Positions 1 through 5,304 of a DNA stretch of 5,909 bases are shown here, piece by piece. A program made the position numbers and the translations under genes. Source of the DNA: Actinomycetes bacterium (lineage in GTDB: Bacteria; Actinomycetota; Actinomycetes; Actinomycetales; Cellulomonadaceae); NCBI GenBank assembly GCA_023412515.1, contig JAEYNO010000116.1, forward strand, positions 1 through 5,909, read 5' to 3'. Positions within the stretch are counted from its first letter, which is position 1; each line of letters starts with the position of its first letter. The notes beneath the pieces were generated by a model, which was not told the DNA's origin, made no database searches, and saw nothing but the letters and a program-made list of their open reading frames with translations.

Positions 1-495
1 CCCGACGAGCGCGAGCGCGACCGTGTCGACGCCCGTGCGCGCCGCCAGGTCGGCGGCGTCGCGCAGCACGCGGTCGCGCGGCGCGACGAGCCACGTCGCG
101 GACGGCGACCACGTGACCCCCGAGAACGCCTCGGCGTACGCGACGGCCGTGCGGCGCCGGGTGGCGTCGGCCTCGTCGTCGGCGACGACGGTCTCGACCT
201 CGAGGACCACGCGGACCTCGGCGCGGTCGCGCCCGACCGCACGGACCTCGTCCTCGAGCACGCTCACGAGCGCGCGCACGGCCGCGGGCGTGGGCAGCGC
301 GGCCGAGCGCACGAGCCGCACGACGTCGGCGCGCGCGGCGGCCAGGGCGATCGTGGTCGGGTCGAGCGCGTCGGCGTCGAGCCGGAACTCGACGCCGCGC
401 GGGGCGTGGCCGGCGACCTCGACGCGCGGGACGTCGGGACGGGTGGACGACGGACGACGGGTCGCGCGGGCGGGCGCGAGGACGGGCTGAGCCAC
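1..495 (-). CDS. Luciferase-like (LLM) flavin-monooxygenase-related protein, 3' end outside window
   Basis: I read 165 codons without a stop from a GTG at 495 to the left edge, so the C-terminus is missing. The start is supported by GAGGGA at 503-508, seven bases upstream. After a Pro/Arg-rich, probably disordered N-terminus (residues 1-22), residues 55-165 resemble the C-terminal part of luciferase-like flavin-dependent oxidoreductases. ADVVRLVRSAALPT (56-69) matches the strand-plus-helix where the family recognises 'ADV'. AVGRDRAEVRVVLEVETVVA (86-105) matches 'AGRDPDEVRV' followed by a beta strand, and TWLVAPRDRVLRDAADLAA (134-152) matches 'VVGTPEQVADRLAEL'. The usual N-terminal barrel half with FMN-contacting residues is absent, so this may be a stand-alone partial domain working beside full-length monooxygenases encoded further left. 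The Cys-containing leader ORF upstream suggests a role in sulfur acquisition, for example sulfonate or sulfone oxidation. Family assignment is by eye; the substrate is unknown. Confidence 0.6.
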   Translation of the reverse strand, partial: MAQPVLAPARATRRPSSTRPDVPRVEVAGHAPRGVEFRLDADALDPTTIALAAARADVVRLVRSAALPTPAAVRALVSVLEDEVRAVGRDRAEVRVVLEVETVVADDEADATRRRTAVAYAEAFSGVTWSPSATWLVAPRDRVLRDAADLAARTGVDTVALALVG

Positions 496-500
496 GGGAA

Positions 501-508
501 GGTCCCTC
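501..508 (-). promoter_or_regulatory. Ribosome-binding site of the luciferase-like gene, inside a possible sequestering helix
   Basis: On the minus strand GAGGGA (508-503) lies seven bases before the GTG at 495 and decides that start. The overlapping ACCCG (512-508) and GACC (504-501) are complementary to consecutive bases GGTC and CGGGT (585-577) inside the small Cys ORF. A helix of nine pairs with a three-base AGG bulge would bury this site. The pairing is seen in the sequence; the regulatory role is inference. Confidence 0.5.
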
Positions 509-563
509 GGGTCGAACGGGGTGCGTCGCGTGGGCCGTGCCGCACGCGCGCGGGGTCGTCAGC

Positions 564-593
564 TCAGCGACAACACACCCGGACCGAGAACAT
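564..593 (-). CDS. Putative leaderless cysteine leader peptide (MFSVRVCCR)
   Basis: ATG at 593-591 opens nine codons and ends with TGA at 566-564. The peptide is MFSVRVCCR. The two Cys codons (575-570) are both TGT, which is unusual where nearly every third codon position is G or C. A TAGGGT -10 element ends exactly six bases before the ATG, so transcription probably starts at the A of ATG and the message is leaderless; no ribosome-binding site is needed or seen. Leaderless polycysteine small ORFs upstream of sulfur-metabolism operons are described in mycobacteria as cysteine-responsive attenuators, and short leader peptides are also annotated upstream of sulfur genes in streptomycetes. The downstream gene starts 68 bases after this stop. 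Two Cys in nine codons could be chance, but the promoter spacing, the paired rare codons and the luciferase-like gene behind it agree. Confidence 0.6.
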   Translation of the reverse strand: MFSVRVCCR

Positions 594-599
594 GGAGGC

Positions 600-605
600 A
601 CCCTA
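600..605 (-). promoter_or_regulatory. -10 element (TAGGGT) for the Cys leader and luciferase-like gene
   Basis: TAGGGT on the minus strand fits the actinobacterial TANNNT -10 consensus. It is followed by GCCTCC and then ATG, placing the expected transcription start on the first base of the leader ORF. The -35 region is weak: TGGTCC at 624-629 with an 18-base spacer matches TTGACA at three of six positions. This would be the main promoter for the leftward unit. Confidence 0.55.
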
Positions 606-678
606 GCCCGCGCGCACGCACCAGGACCACCCCCGGTCACCGATCGAGCACGGCCGGGCGCGCCGCGCGCCGGCGCGG

Positions 679-733
679 GCCGGGTCGTCGCGCGCCGGGT
701 CGTCGCGGGCCGGACCGCCGCGGCCGGGCGCGC
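679..733. repeat. Short imperfect 15-base tandem repeat in the intergenic region
   Basis: GCCGGGTCGTCGCG occurs at 679-692 and again at 694-707, a perfect 14-base match at a 15-base period. Degenerate copies follow, starting GCCGGACCGCCGCG at 709 and GCCGGGCGCG at 723. The block lies just after the DUF72 stop codon and about 50 to 130 bases upstream of the leader promoter. In DNA this GC-rich it may be only replication slippage; I see no binding motif I recognise. Confidence 0.45.
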
Positions 734-740
734 AGGGACG

Positions 741-1469
741 TCACCGTGCGAGCAGGTCGCGCAGCCGCCACGCGTCCCGCACGGCGTTCCCGCCGCCGTC
801 GTTGTTGAAGTAGGCGACGACGTCGTGGCCCTGGTCCTGCCACTCCCCGATCCGGTCGGCCCACCAGCGCAGGTCGTCGTCGCCGTACGAGCCGGCGTAC
901 AGGTGCTCGCGGTCCGGGCCGTGCAGCCGCACGTACACGAGCGGCGCCGTCGCGCGCAGCACGCACGGGATCCCCGCGCCCGACACGACGCAGTACGCGG
1001 CGCCGTGCCGCGCGAGCAGGTCGAACACTGCGTCGTGCTGCCACGACGGGTGCCGCAGCTCGACCGCGACCCGCAGCCACGGGGGCAGCGTGCCGAGGAA
1101 GTAGCCGAGCCGCGCGTCGTCGCGCTGCGCGTCGGGCCGCAGCTGCACCAGCAGGGCCTCCCGCCGGCCGCGCAGCTCGTGCCACGCGCGCGCGATCCGC
1201 TCCGGCCACGGCTCGGGGCGGAACAGGGCGCGTGCGTGCGTCAGCCCGCGCGGCGCCTTCGCCGACATCGTGAACCCGTCGGGCAGGCGCTCGCGCCACG
1301 ACGCGAACGCGGCGTCCCGCGGCCACCGGTAGAAGCTCGCGTTCAGCTCGACGGTGTCGAACGCCTCGACGTACCGCGCGAGACGGTCACGCGCGGGCAG
1401 GCCCGAGCGGTAGAGCACGCCGTCCCAGTGGTCGTACGACCACCCCGACGTGCCGATGCGGACGCTCAC
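741..1469 (-). CDS. DUF72 (YecE-like) TIM-barrel protein
   Basis: The 242-residue product has the hallmarks of the DUF72/YecE family throughout. These are VRIGTSGWSYDHW at residues 3-15, VELNASFYRWP (40-50), FTMSAKAPRGLTH (66-78), LLVQLRPD (106-113), VAVELRHPSW (134-143), VYVRLHGPD (178-186), and the terminal YFNNDGGGNAVRDAWRLR (220-237), which corresponds to the family's 'YFNND..G.A..NA..L'. The length is normal and no key motif is missing. These proteins fold as TIM barrels; the biochemical function is not established. The start is the GTG at 1469, placing IGTSGWSY at the usual distance from the N-terminus; the ribosome-binding site is poor. The CPBP-like gene on the same strand ends 54 bases upstream, so co-transcription is possible. 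Confidence 0.92.
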   Translation of the reverse strand: MSVRIGTSGWSYDHWDGVLYRSGLPARDRLARYVEAFDTVELNASFYRWPRDAAFASWRERLPDGFTMSAKAPRGLTHARALFRPEPWPERIARAWHELRGRREALLVQLRPDAQRDDARLGYFLGTLPPWLRVAVELRHPSWQHDAVFDLLARHGAAYCVVSGAGIPCVLRATAPLVYVRLHGPDREHLYAGSYGDDDLRWWADRIGEWQDQGHDVVAYFNNDGGGNAVRDAWRLRDLLAR

Positions 1470-1523
1470 CCCGGCACCGTGCCCGCCGGTGCCGCCGCGC
1501 GCACGGCGGACGGGCGAACCGGG

Positions 1524-2210
1524 CTACAGCAGGAACGCGGCCGCGACGAGCGCGTACGTCGGGCCGAGGCGACCGCGCACCGCGCGGTGCAGCACGCCGT
1601 ACAGCACCGCGGCCCCCATCGCGTACGCCCCGCCCGCGGGGCCCTGCAGCAGCACGTGCACGAGCCCCCACGTGCCGGCGAGCACGAACCCGCCCCACGG
1701 CACGTCGGGCCGCCCCCGGGCGGCCTCGCCCCACCGCTGCCCGTAGCCGAGCAGCGTCACGACCACCAGCACCTCGGCGAGGTAGTACACGACGAGCGCC
1801 GCGAGGCTGGGCGCGAACGCGCTGCCGACGTCGTCGTGCAGCCGGGTCGCCTCGGCGAGGGGCTTCCACTCGTGCGTCAGGGCCGCGCGCGACCCGACGG
1901 CGAGCACCAGGGCCGCAGCGGCGTACGCGGCACGACGCGCGCGCCCGGGACCCGCGGCTGTCGCCACGGGGTCGTCGGCACGCCACGGCGCGTGCCGCAG
2001 GAGCAGCAGCGCCCCGACGAGCCACCCGGCGGCGGTGACGAGCCAGTGCGCGGCGGGCGCCCACCGGTCGCCGACCACGCCGCGGATCGCGTCGTCGAGC
2101 GCGAGCCCCACCACGAGCTCCCACCCGAAGACCGCGAACGCGTACAGCGCCAGGTTGCGCCACCGGGCCGCCGTGCCGAGGTCGGGCGCGGGGCGGGTGC
2201 TCGTCGACAT
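1524..2210 (-). CDS. CPBP-like (Abi-related) integral membrane protein, motifs degenerate
   Basis: The 228-residue product has several hydrophobic segments: approximately 19-38, 54-72, 94-110, 132-157, 172-189, 193-208 and 216-228. The second half recalls CPBP intramembrane metalloproteases. VVYYLAEVLVVVTLLGYGQR (140-159) sits where the glutamate motif EExxxR is expected, and LAGTWGLVHVLLQGP (177-191) sits where a helix carries the conserved His (H185 here). Only one acidic residue, E146, is present in motif 1, and the arginine spacing is off, so catalytic activity is doubtful. Family membership is a moderate-confidence reading from the helix pattern; a generic membrane protein is the alternative. 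The ATG at 2210 follows CAGTGT by six bases and has no clear ribosome-binding site, so the mRNA may be leaderless. The product would act in the cytoplasmic membrane. Confidence 0.6.
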   Translation of the reverse strand: MSTSTRPAPDLGTAARWRNLALYAFAVFGWELVVGLALDDAIRGVVGDRWAPAAHWLVTAAGWLVGALLLLRHAPWRADDPVATAAGPGRARRAAYAAAALVLAVGSRAALTHEWKPLAEATRLHDDVGSAFAPSLAALVVYYLAEVLVVVTLLGYGQRWGEAARGRPDVPWGGFVLAGTWGLVHVLLQGPAGGAYAMGAAVLYGVLHRAVRGRLGPTYALVAAAFLL

Positions 2211-2216
2211 GGCCCG

Positions 2217-2222
2217 ACACTG
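2217..2222 (-). promoter_or_regulatory. Possible -10 element for a leaderless CPBP-like mRNA
   Basis: CAGTGT on the minus strand is one base from TANNNT and lies six bases before the ATG at 2210, the same geometry as the Cys leader promoter. No -35 box is convincing. The absence of a ribosome-binding site in front of this ATG is the main support. Confidence 0.3.
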
Positions 2223-2405
2223 GCAGCGGCCACCCACCGCCGCACGGGACCTCCGTCCGTGCCCGACGCGCACGCGGGCGCCGCCGAGGTGAGGCACCGA
2301 GGTCCGCCCGGGCGGTCGGCGCACGGGCCCGCCCGCCCCGGCCCGCGCGTACCGGACGGGGAGGACGCACCGGCCCCGGTCCGTGCGCGCGCGGCCGGGG
2401 CGCTG

Positions 2406-2411
2406 TTGGAT
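2406..2411 (+). promoter_or_regulatory. Possible -10 element or ribosome-binding region of the DUF1345 gene
   Basis: TTGGAT is followed by GGGGCC and then the GTG at 2418. It is either a one-mismatch TANNNT box spaced for a leaderless message, or GGATGGGG serves as a weak ribosome-binding site. The sequence does not decide between them. The 207-base interval 2211-2417 is the divergent control region for this gene and the CPBP-like gene; I see no operator in it. Confidence 0.3.
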
Positions 2412-2417
2412 GGGGCC

Positions 2418-3065
2418 GTGGCCAGGGACGTCGCACGCGGGGACGTGACACCGGCGACGCGGCTCGTGGTCGCCGCCGTCGCGGGCGTCGTCGTGACGCT
2501 CGTCGTGCAGACGGCCGTGCCGTGGTCGTCCGTCGTCGCCGCGGTGCTGGGCGGCTGGGCCACCACCGGCCTCGTCTACGCCGTGTGGACGTGGGCGTTC
2601 TGCTGGCCGCTCGACGCCGAGCAGACGCGCACCCACGCGACCCGCGAGGAGCCGACCCGGTTCGCGACGCACGCGATCGTGCTGGTCGCCGGGGTCATGA
2701 GCCTCGTCGGTGTGGGTGTCGTGCTCGCGACGCACGACCGGGGGCGCGTCGTCGCGCTCGCCGCCGCGCTCGTCGCCGTCGTCGCGTCCTGGACCTCGCT
2801 GCACACGGTCTACGCCATGCGGTACGCGCGGTCCTGGTACACGCCGCCCACCGGCGAGATCGACTTCCACCAGGACGCCCCGCCGCGGTACTCCGACTTC
2901 GCGTACGTGGCGTTCACGGTCGCCATGAGCTTCGCGATGTCCGACCCCGACGTCCGGTCGTCCGACCTGCGCCGCACGCTGCTCGCGCACGCGCTGCTGT
3001 CCTACACGTTCGGCACGGTGATCGTCGCGCTGCTGGTCAACGTGGTCGCGGGCCTCACGCCGTAG
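2418..3065 (+). CDS. DUF1345 family membrane protein
   Basis: The 215-residue product is an integral membrane protein with hydrophobic segments near residues 15-33, 38-61, 83-104, 111-132, 160-175 and 190-212. The family signature is clear in the second half. SWTSLHTVYAMRYARSWY (124-141) leads into a Gly-Glu-Ile-Asp-Phe segment (146-150). YSDFAYVAFTVAMSFAMSD (158-176) and LRRTLLAHALLSYTFGTVIV (184-203) then correspond to the conserved 'DFAYLAFTIGMTFQVSD' and 'RHALLSYLFGTVI' blocks of DUF1345. Two adjacent helices carry the acidic and aromatic residues typical of the family; its biochemical role is unknown. Three in-frame GTGs (2418, 2445, 2466) are possible starts; I chose 2418 because it keeps the whole first helix and has GGATGGGG upstream. 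It converges on the acetyltransferase gene, with stop codons 18 bases apart and no terminator hairpin between. Confidence 0.88.
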   Translation: MARDVARGDVTPATRLVVAAVAGVVVTLVVQTAVPWSSVVAAVLGGWATTGLVYAVWTWAFCWPLDAEQTRTHATREEPTRFATHAIVLVAGVMSLVGVGVVLATHDRGRVVALAAALVAVVASWTSLHTVYAMRYARSWYTPPTGEIDFHQDAPPRYSDFAYVAFTVAMSFAMSDPDVRSSDLRRTLLAHALLSYTFGTVIVALLVNVVAGLTP

Positions 3066-3083
3066 CGCGGCCCGCCCGGCACG

Positions 3084-4148
3084 TCACAGGTCGCGCGCGA
3101 ACCACAGGCAGAACGGCAGCGCCTCCCACCCCGCGACGGGGCTGACCGGCCGGTAGCCCAGCGACCGGTACAGGGCGATCGCGGCGGGCTGCCGGATGCC
3201 GGTGTCGAGCACGACGCGTGTCAGCCCGCGCTCGCGCGCCGCGTCCTCCACGAGCCGCACGAGGCGCCGCGCGAGCCCCGCACCGCGCGCCTCGGGCGCG
3301 ACGTACAGGCGCTTGAGCTCACCCGTGCGCGCACCCCACGCGGGTGCGGCCCGCAGCGTCGCGCACGCCACCGCGACGCCGTCGCGACGCAGCAGGACGG
3401 TCGCCAGCGCGGTGCCGTCGGGCGCCCCCTCGACCAGCGGGGACGCCCCGGACCCGGCCGCCGCGTGCTCGGGGTACAGCGGCGCGAGCTCGTCGAGCAT
3501 GGCGCGCCGCAACGTGACCGCGTCGGGGTGCTGCCACGCGACGTGCTCGACGGCGTGGTCCTGGGCGGGGTCCGCGGTGTGCTCGGCGGCGCGCTCGGCG
3601 ACCTGGCCGACGGCGTCCCGGCGGCCGGCGGGCCCGCGAGGGGTCGGGGCCGTCACGGCGAGGTCGCGCTCGAAGCAGCGCGAGTCGACGACACCCACGT
3701 ACTCGCCGTAGTTCTCGACCGGCTGGTAGCCGGCGGCGAGGTACAGCCCGATCGCCTCGGGCTGCAGCACGCCGGTCTCGAGCACGAGCCGCGTGCAGCC
3801 GTGCGCACGGGCCGCGTCCTCGAGCTCGGCGAGCACGCGTCGCGAGAGCCCGCGCCCGCGCGCGTCGGGGCGCACGTACATGCGCTTGACCTCGCCCGTG
3901 CCCGCGCCCAGCCCGGCGGACACGTCGCGCAGCACCCCGCACGCGACGGGTGCGCCGTCGAGCCGCACCAGCACCGTCGCGACGATGCCGTCACCCGTCA
4001 TGGCGTGCGCGACGTCGTCGTCGCCGTAGCGTGCGCGCAGCTCGGCCTGCTGCGCGTCGCGCAGCACGCGCGCGTCCGGGTCGTCCCACGCGACGCGCTC
4101 GACCCGCACGTCGCCCGTCGCCCCCGGCACGTCCGTCGTCGCCGGCAC
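3084..4148 (-). CDS. Tandem two-domain GNAT N-acetyltransferase
   Basis: Two GNAT acetyltransferase domains are fused in about 354 residues. Domain 1 spans roughly 14-163 and domain 2 roughly 200-354, joined by an Ala/Arg/Pro-rich linker. Both carry the acetyl-CoA pyrophosphate-binding motif: GEVKRMYVRPDARGRGLSRR (85-104) and GELKRLYVAPEARGAGLARR (276-295). Each is followed by a matching 'TRLVLETG..QPEAIGLY...GY' or 'TRVVLDTG..QPAAIALY...GY' block (from 119 and 309). The two halves clearly arose by duplication. The substrate cannot be read from sequence; single-domain relatives acetylate amines or amino-acid-like compounds. The gene starts about 17 bases after the purQ stop and is very likely in the same transcript. 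The start is uncertain: GTGs at 4148, 4130 and 4109 are all in frame and none has a strong ribosome-binding site. The last sits right before VERVAW, where the domain begins. Confidence 0.85.
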   Translation of the reverse strand: MPATTDVPGATGDVRVERVAWDDPDARVLRDAQQAELRARYGDDDVAHAMTGDGIVATVLVRLDGAPVACGVLRDVSAGLGAGTGEVKRMYVRPDARGRGLSRRVLAELEDAARAHGCTRLVLETGVLQPEAIGLYLAAGYQPVENYGEYVGVVDSRCFERDLAVTAPTPRGPAGRRDAVGQVAERAAEHTADPAQDHAVEHVAWQHPDAVTLRRAMLDELAPLYPEHAAAGSGASPLVEGAPDGTALATVLLRRDGVAVACATLRAAPAWGARTGELKRLYVAPEARGAGLARRLVRLVEDAARERGLTRVVLDTGIRQPAAIALYRSLGYRPVSPVAGWEALPFCLWFARDL

Positions 4149-4165
4149 GTCCGTGGTCGGCGCGG

Positions 4166-4861
4166 TCAGGAGACGAGCGCCTGCAGGACCGACGTGAAGA
4201 ACCGCAGCCCGTCGGTGCCGCGACGCGGACCGTCCGGGCCGTCGGGCCCGAAGCCCGCCTCGACCGCGTGCTCGGGGTGCGGCATGAGCCCCACGACGTT
4301 GCCCGCGGCGTTGCTGACGCCCGCGATGTCGCGCCGCGAGCCGTTGGGGTTGCCGCCCTGGTAGCGGAACACCACGCGGCCCTCGCCCTCGAGCTCGTCG
4401 AGCGTGCGCTCGTCGGCGACGTACTGGCCGTCCTGGTTCTTCAGCGGGATCGTGATCCGCTCGCCCGGCGCGTACGCGCGCGTCCACGCGGTGTCGGCGT
4501 TCTCGACGCTGAGCACCTGCTCGCGGCACACGAAGTGCAGGTGGTCGTTCTTGATCATCGAGCCCGGCAGCAGGTGCGCCTCGGTGAGGACCTGGAACCC
4601 GTTGCAGATGCCCAGCACGGGCAGGCCCCTGCCTGCGGCGTCGACGATCTCGCCCATGACGGGCGCGAACCGGCTGATGGCACCCGCCCGCAGGTAGTCG
4701 CCGTAGGAGAACCCGCCGGGCAGCACGACCGCGTCGACGCCCTTGAGGTCGGCGTCCGCGTGCCACAGCGCGACCGGCTCGCCGCCGGCCAGGCGCACGG
4801 CTCGCGCCGCGTCGCGGTCGTCGAGCGTGCCGGGGAACGTGACGACCCCGATGCGTCCCAT
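4166..4861 (-). CDS. purQ: Phosphoribosylformylglycinamidine synthase, glutaminase subunit PurQ
   Basis: PurQ releases ammonia from glutamine for the PurL subunit, which converts FGAR to FGAM in the fourth step of de novo purine synthesis in the cytosol. The 231-residue product is a complete class I glutamine amidotransferase. It has the N-terminal strand IGVVTFPGTLDDRDAARA (4-21), the oxyanion segment LPGGFSYGDYLRAGA (47-61), and the nucleophile Cys86 in GICNGFQVLTEA (84-95). His195 and Glu197 lie in MPHPEHA (193-199). The segment FRYQGGNPNGS (165-175) is also typical of bacterial small PurQ. The ATG at 4861 shares one base with the purS stop (TGATG), so the two are translationally coupled and made in matched amounts. 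An acetyltransferase gene, not purL, follows immediately. Confidence 0.98.
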   Translation of the reverse strand: MGRIGVVTFPGTLDDRDAARAVRLAGGEPVALWHADADLKGVDAVVLPGGFSYGDYLRAGAISRFAPVMGEIVDAAGRGLPVLGICNGFQVLTEAHLLPGSMIKNDHLHFVCREQVLSVENADTAWTRAYAPGERITIPLKNQDGQYVADERTLDELEGEGRVVFRYQGGNPNGSRRDIAGVSNAAGNVVGLMPHPEHAVEAGFGPDGPDGPRRGTDGLRFFTSVLQALVS

Positions 4862-5148
4862 CAGGCCAGGCCCTGCGACGTGACGGTCGCGGCCGCGTCG
4901 GCCTCGATGTCCGCGACGCGCACGACGTCCTCGATGACGGGGTTCGACAGCACCTGCTCGGCGGCGGCCGCGGCGGCCTCGAGGACCTCGGGCGTCACGG
5001 GCCCGTCGACCTCGAGCTCGAACCGCTTGCCCTGGCGCACGGACGTGAACTGCCCGAACCCGAGCCGCGGCAGCGCACCGGCCACGGCCTTGCCCTGCGG
5101 GTCGAGGATCTCGGGCTTCGGCATGACGTCGACGACGACTCGTCCCAC
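4861..5148 (-). CDS. purS: Phosphoribosylformylglycinamidine synthase subunit PurS
   Basis: PurS is the small structural subunit that bridges PurQ and small-type PurL in the FGAM synthase complex. The 95-residue product shows the family pattern: VVVDVMPKPEILDPQGKAV at residues 4-22, then LPRLGFGQFTSVRQGKRFEL (26-45) and VLSNPVIEDVV (66-76), which matches the family's 'LLANPVIEdy'. The C-terminus is slightly longer than in Bacillus PurS. The GTG at 5148 is chosen as start because AGGGAG lies about seven bases upstream and because VxVxVMPKxxxLDPQG begins right after it in the family. The open frame extends further upstream without homology. This is the first gene of the purS-purQ-GNAT transcript. 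Confidence 0.96.
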   Translation of the reverse strand: MGRVVVDVMPKPEILDPQGKAVAGALPRLGFGQFTSVRQGKRFELEVDGPVTPEVLEAAAAAAEQVLSNPVIEDVVRVADIEADAAATVTSQGLA

Positions 5149-5189
5149 GGGTGTGCTCCCTGGTTCGCGACGGTGGGGGGTCGGTGCTG

Positions 5190-5195
5190 ATCCTA
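5190..5195 (-). promoter_or_regulatory. Putative purSQ promoter -10 element (TAGGAT)
   Basis: TAGGAT on the minus strand is a good TANNNT -10 element. It would start transcription near 5183 and leave a leader of about 35 bases carrying the AGGGAG ribosome-binding site of purS. The expected -35 region around 5213-5219 is G/C-only and matches TTGACA poorly. No purine riboswitch or PUR-box-like repeat is visible in the leader. Confidence 0.45.
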
Positions 5196-5276
5196 CGGCC
5201 CGGGCCGGTCCCGTCCGGCGCCCGTCCACGCCCGCGCCCGCCGGTGCCCGACCACCGCACCCCGCGACCGCCCGAG

Positions 5277-5304
5277 CCCCCACCTCCCCGCCCCCCCACC
5301 CCCC
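5277..5304 (-). other. G-quadruplex-forming tract upstream of the purS promoter
   Basis: The plus strand has C runs of five (5277-5281), four (5286-5289), seven (5291-5297) and six (5299-5304). On the minus strand these give four runs of at least four G, separated by loops of one, one and four bases, which satisfies the usual quadruplex rule comfortably. It lies about 80 to 110 bases upstream of the purS -10 box. It is outside the purS message if the proposed promoter is correct, but inside any read-through transcript from the amidohydrolase gene. Folding and function are untested. Confidence 0.5.

Noticed and set aside
23..490. Plus-strand open frame encoding a Ser/Arg/Thr-rich 155-residue protein
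   Set aside because: It is the antisense shadow of the luciferase-like gene; its composition is that of a wrong-frame reading, with no motif.
656..672. Hairpin terminator after the DUF72 gene (GGCGCG...CGCGCC)
   Set aside because: The six-base stem is made only of G and C in a region where such matches arise by chance, and there is no T-run.
537..2417. A very long plus-strand open frame preceding and in phase with the DUF1345 gene
   Set aside because: It lies antisense to the well-supported DUF72 and CPBP-like genes, its translation is low-complexity Arg/Pro/Ala/Val with no family pattern, and stop-free antisense frames are expected at this GC content. Only the part from 2418 is real.
4149..4766. 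N-terminal extension of the acetyltransferase frame across purQ
   Set aside because: This part is a shifted-frame reading of purQ, Arg/Ala/Gly-rich and without homology. PurQ is complete with catalytic Cys, His and Glu.
5149..5283. Longer PurS with an N-terminal extension
   Set aside because: The upstream codons show no homology, contain the proposed promoter, and the GTG at 5148 has a good ribosome-binding site and the correct family N-terminus.
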